NCBI GenBank assembly: GCA_030636765.1
Contig: DAOVWI010000091.1
Location: 1-8,119 of the forward strand
Source: Gemmatimonadales bacterium
GTDB taxonomy: Bacteria > Gemmatimonadota > Gemmatimonadetes > Palauibacterales > Palauibacteraceae
DNA length: 8,119 bases
Reading direction: 5' to 3'
Shown here: in pieces, positions 5,792-8,119 of the stretch
How positions within the stretch are numbered: position 1 is the stretch's first letter
Layout of the letters: every line of letters begins with the position of its first letter
Made by a program: the position numbers and the translations under genes
Notes under the pieces: model-generated
The model's database searches: none
Seen by the model: only the letters and a program-made list of their open reading frames with translations
What the model was told of the DNA's origin: nothing

Positions 5792-7485
5792 TGAGCGTGG
5801 TGAGCGTGATGGGAAGGACGCAACGGAAGTGCATCCTCGCCTTCGTCGCGGCGATGGTCGTCTTCGTCGGCGCCGGCTGCTCCGGGGGAGCTCCACCGCA
5901 GACGACACCGTCGGCCGGCGACTCCGAGGGCGCTCCCGCCCAACCGGCGCGCGATCCGGCGCCCGACGGGGCTGCAGCCGACGCGGCTGACACGCCAGCC
6001 TCCGACGCTGCGGACACGCCGACGTCTGGCGCGGAGGACACAACGTCTGGCGCGGCTACCGCCGTCCCGGTTGTGCCAATCAGCGACGCCGCGGCCGCGG
6101 AGCAGGGTCCCGGCTTCGCCCTCCCGTCCGTTCCGGGAACGCCCGCGGCCACCATGCCCCCGCCGGCCGACTCCGCGGAACAGGGTCCCGGCTTTGCGCT
6201 CCCATCCGTCCCGGGAACGCCCGCGGCCACCATGCCTCCGCCGGCCGACTCCGTGGAGCTCATCGATCGTTTGGTGGCTATCGTCGGAGACACGGCCATC
6301 CTCCTGAGCGAGGTCCGCGAGCAGCTCTTCCAGCTCCAGGCACAGGGCATTGAGATGCCGAACGACCCGCAGGGCGTCGACTCGCTCGCCAACGCCACCC
6401 TGCAGCGCATGATCGAGGAGCTGATGATCGTGCAGCAGGCGGAGTTCGCCGGCATCGAGGTCACCGAGGAGGAGCTGGACGATGAGGTCGATCGCCGGTT
6501 CGCCGCCATCCGCTCCCGCTTCTCATCGGACCAGGAGATGCTCGACCGCGTGGAGGCCTCGGGCCAAAACATGTTCCAGTTCCGGCAGCTGCTGCGGTCA
6601 CAGGTCCGCAAGGACCTGCTTGGCCAGCGGTACATGCGCTCCCGGTTGGCCGAGATGCCGCCCATCCGGATCACGGAACAGGAGATTCAGGCGGAGTTTA
6701 ATAGTAGCGCGGCCGGCAGCACGCGCCCTGCCACGCTCTCCATGGTGCAGATCCGCATCGAACCGAAGCCCGGTGAGGTCGCCCGCGACAGCGCGCTCCA
6801 GCTGGCGCAAACCGCGCTCGAGGAGCTGCGCTCCGGCGAGGACTTCGAGGTGGTGGCGCGGCGGTACTCGGACGACGAGGGGAGCCGCGCGGAGGGCGGA
6901 GATCTCGGATGGATCCGGCGGAGCGACGTCCTGCCGGTTTTCGGTGATGCGGCATGGGCGATCCGCCTCGGCGTTCCCATTGGTCCCGTCGAGACGCGTT
7001 ACGGGTTCCACATTATCAAGGTGGAGAACGTGCGCGGGGGTGAGCGCCTGGTGCGCCACATCCTGACAAAGCCTTACATCGGACCGGAACAGGTCGAGAG
7101 CGCTCGCTCGCTCGCGCAGGCAGTGGCCGACAGCATCGCCGGCGGCGCCGATCCGACGGTCATGGCCAGGAGGTATGGCGTCGATCCCGACGATGCCCGG
7201 ATGGACGACGTCCGGGTCGACCGGATCGAGGCCGGCATGGGAGCCGTGTTCGCAACCGCCCTCAGGGGGGCCCGCTCGGGAGACGTCGTGGGACCGTTCG
7301 AGGTGAGCGGGTCCGGCGATACTCCGGCGTTCGTGGTCCTCGATGTTATCGAGTACCGGCCCTCCGGAGGGTACGATCTGGAGGAGCTCCGAGTTCAGAT
7401 CCGGGACGAGCTGGAGCGCAGGGGACAGTACGAGGCGCTCATCGAACAGGTGCGCCAAGAGGTGTACATCCGCATCATGATCTGA
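5773..7485 (+). CDS. SurA-like parvulin peptidyl-prolyl isomerase, probable lipoprotein
   Basis: This 570-residue envelope chaperone probably helps fold outer-membrane proteins. A signal segment (CILAFVAAMVVFVGAGC) ends at C36, a possible lipid-anchor Cys, though the residue at -3 is Gly rather than Leu or Val. Residues 37-160 form an Ala/Pro/Asp-rich stalk with a duplicated 26-residue unit. A SurA-type N-terminal domain follows (about 161-310; RLVAIVGDTAILLSEV), then a parvulin domain (about 320-418; RYSDDEGSRAEGGDLGW, YGFHIIKVE), then a degenerate second one (about 426-528). ATG 5773 has GGAGAG five nt upstream and overlaps mfd by 19 nt. ATG at 5791 (overlapping the mfd stop as TGATG) and at 5809 are alternatives giving a shorter signal peptide. 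It resembles SurA in domain order and in preceding pdxA, but the stalk and anchor differ from E. coli SurA. Confidence 0.88.
   Translation: MPFERVMSVVSVMGRTQRKCILAFVAAMVVFVGAGCSGGAPPQTTPSAGDSEGAPAQPARDPAPDGAAADAADTPASDAADTPTSGAEDTTSGAATAVPVVPISDAAAAEQGPGFALPSVPGTPAATMPPPADSAEQGPGFALPSVPGTPAATMPPPADSVELIDRLVAIVGDTAILLSEVREQLFQLQAQGIEMPNDPQGVDSLANATLQRMIEELMIVQQAEFAGIEVTEEELDDEVDRRFAAIRSRFSSDQEMLDRVEASGQNMFQFRQLLRSQVRKDLLGQRYMRSRLAEMPPIRITEQEIQAEFNSSAAGSTRPATLSMVQIRIEPKPGEVARDSALQLAQTALEELRSGEDFEVVARRYSDDEGSRAEGGDLGWIRRSDVLPVFGDAAWAIRLGVPIGPVETRYGFHIIKVENVRGGERLVRHILTKPYIGPEQVESARSLAQAVADSIAGGADPTVMARRYGVDPDDARMDDVRVDRIEAGMGAVFATALRGARSGDVVGPFEVSGSGDTPAFVVLDVIEYRPSGGYDLEELRVQIRDELERRGQYEALIEQVRQEVYIRIMI
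6097..6252 (+). repeat. Two in-frame 78-bp copies coding an identical stalk unit
   Basis: The copies at 6097-6174 and 6175-6252 each encode the same 26 residues, from AEQGPGFALPSVP to PPPADS (residues 109-134 and 135-160 of the parvulin). The DNA copies differ at 6 of 78 positions, all at third codon positions and all synonymous. The unit is Pro/Ala/Gly-rich and should be extended and flexible. Confidence 0.95.
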
Positions 7486-7487
7486 CG

Positions 7488-8119
7488 GTGTCGGTGGTGA
7501 GAATCGGCATCACGCTCGGAGACCCACGGGGCATCGGCCCCGAGGTCGTCCAGGCGGCGCTGGGCGAGCCGAGCCTCGCGGGGCGTGCCAGCTTCATCGT
7601 ACTCGGGTGGGAGGGGGCACTGCCGGATCGGCTGCCCTCCGGCCGGACGATCGAGGTCGAGCCCGTCGCCGCTTGGCCCGGGCCCCGGAGCTCCGACGAG
7701 ACGGAGGAAGCGGCAGCCGGACGAGTCTCCGGGCGTCTGATCGAGCGAGGCATCGAGCTCGCCCTCGACGGCCGGATCGACGGGCTGGTCACGGCCCCGA
7801 TATCCAAGGCGGCGCTTGCGGCCGCCGGTTACCCGTATCCGGGCCATACGGAGTTCTTGCGGGAGCGAACGGGCGTACCGGAAGTGACGATGATGATGGC
7901 GGCGGAAACCACGCCCATGGGTGGATCCCTGCGTATGGCCCTTCTTACGGGCCACATTCCGCTTCGCGACGTGTCGGCCGCGCTCACCCCGGAGCTGGTG
8001 GAGCGGCGCTCGAGGCTCGCGGACCGGGCGCTTCGCGAGTGGTGGGGCCTTTCCTCGCCGCGTCTGGCGTTCGCGGGCATCAACCCCCACGCTTCGGAGG
8101 GCGGCCAGTTCGGTGAAGA
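7488..8119 (+). CDS. pdxA: 4-hydroxythreonine-4-phosphate dehydrogenase PdxA, 3' end outside window
   Basis: PdxA oxidises 4-phosphohydroxy-L-threonine with NAD in the DXP-dependent route to pyridoxal phosphate, in the cytoplasm. The frame is open for 210 codons to the window end. Family signatures are GDPRGIGPE (11-19), TAPISKAALAAAG (102-114), GHTEF (substrate-binding H120), TGHIPLRDV (metal ligand H156) and GINPHASEGGQFGE (metal ligand H201). The 45-residue spacing between the last two matches E. coli H166 and H211; the third ligand (YHDQG region) is beyond the edge. Two short differences from E. coli are about 16 fewer residues before GHTE and about 6 more between GHTE and GHIPL. The start is taken as GTG 7488, two nt after the parvulin stop; GTG 7494 and 7497 are equally possible. 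No clear ribosome site is seen, so translation is probably coupled to the upstream gene. Confidence 0.93.
   Translation, partial: MSVVRIGITLGDPRGIGPEVVQAALGEPSLAGRASFIVLGWEGALPDRLPSGRTIEVEPVAAWPGPRSSDETEEAAAGRVSGRLIERGIELALDGRIDGLVTAPISKAALAAAGYPYPGHTEFLRERTGVPEVTMMMAAETTPMGGSLRMALLTGHIPLRDVSAALTPELVERRSRLADRALREWWGLSSPRLAFAGINPHASEGGQFGE

Noticed and set aside
5526..6674. 382-codon minus-strand frame with Ser/Gly/Ala repeats opposite the parvulin stalk
   Set aside because: Its repeats are just the reverse reading of the stalk repeats at 6097-6252. It has no signal peptide or domain.
7607..8116. 169-codon plus frame and the minus frame at 7395-8090 in the pdxA region
   Set aside because: Both are shadows: frame 7488-8119 carries several PdxA signatures in order and stays open to the edge.
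7488..8119. Unusually short PdxA
   Set aside because: Spacing of the two metal-ligand motifs equals that of E. coli PdxA; only small length differences occur near GHTE.

Overview
The window is GC-rich chromosomal DNA from a Gram-negative bacterium with an outer membrane. A SurA-like periplasmic chaperone, a remnant of an outer-membrane beta-barrel gene and the resemblance of the small left-edge gene to YtxH-like proteins point to Gemmatimonadota or a relative. This assignment is inferred from recalled protein style and base composition; no search was run.

Left part, minus strand. At the edge lies the start of a small one-helix membrane protein (1-102). A spacer follows, holding three 17-bp tandem repeats whose last copy covers the stop codon of the next gene. 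That gene (312-1802) encodes an exported M28-family zinc metallopeptidase with a PA-like insert and a complete metal-ligand set.

Middle (1803-2377). This 575-bp region separates the leftward peptidase gene from the rightward mfd gene. It holds a weak promoter candidate, a strong hairpin, a 12-bp palindrome and a duplicated GC-rich 17-mer. It also holds a minus-strand frame (about 2061-2231) that reads like the last strands of an outer-membrane beta-barrel but has no room for the rest of a gene. I call it a truncated remnant.

Right part, plus strand. Three genes form a tight run: mfd (transcription-repair coupling factor, TTG start), a SurA-like parvulin lipoprotein candidate overlapping the end of mfd by 19 nt, and pdxA (vitamin B6 synthesis), which starts 2 nt after the parvulin gene and runs off the window. 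The overlap and spacing imply one transcript with translational coupling. The three products act in different processes (DNA repair, envelope protein folding, cofactor synthesis), so the link looks operonic rather than functional. The parvulin-pdxA order matches the surA-pdxA order of enterobacteria.

No mobile element, CRISPR array, phage gene, tRNA or rRNA was seen. The main oddities are in-frame repeats: ten-residue units inside Mfd, and an exactly duplicated 26-residue stalk in the parvulin whose copies differ only by synonymous changes. I see no clear sign of a wholly new multi-gene system.
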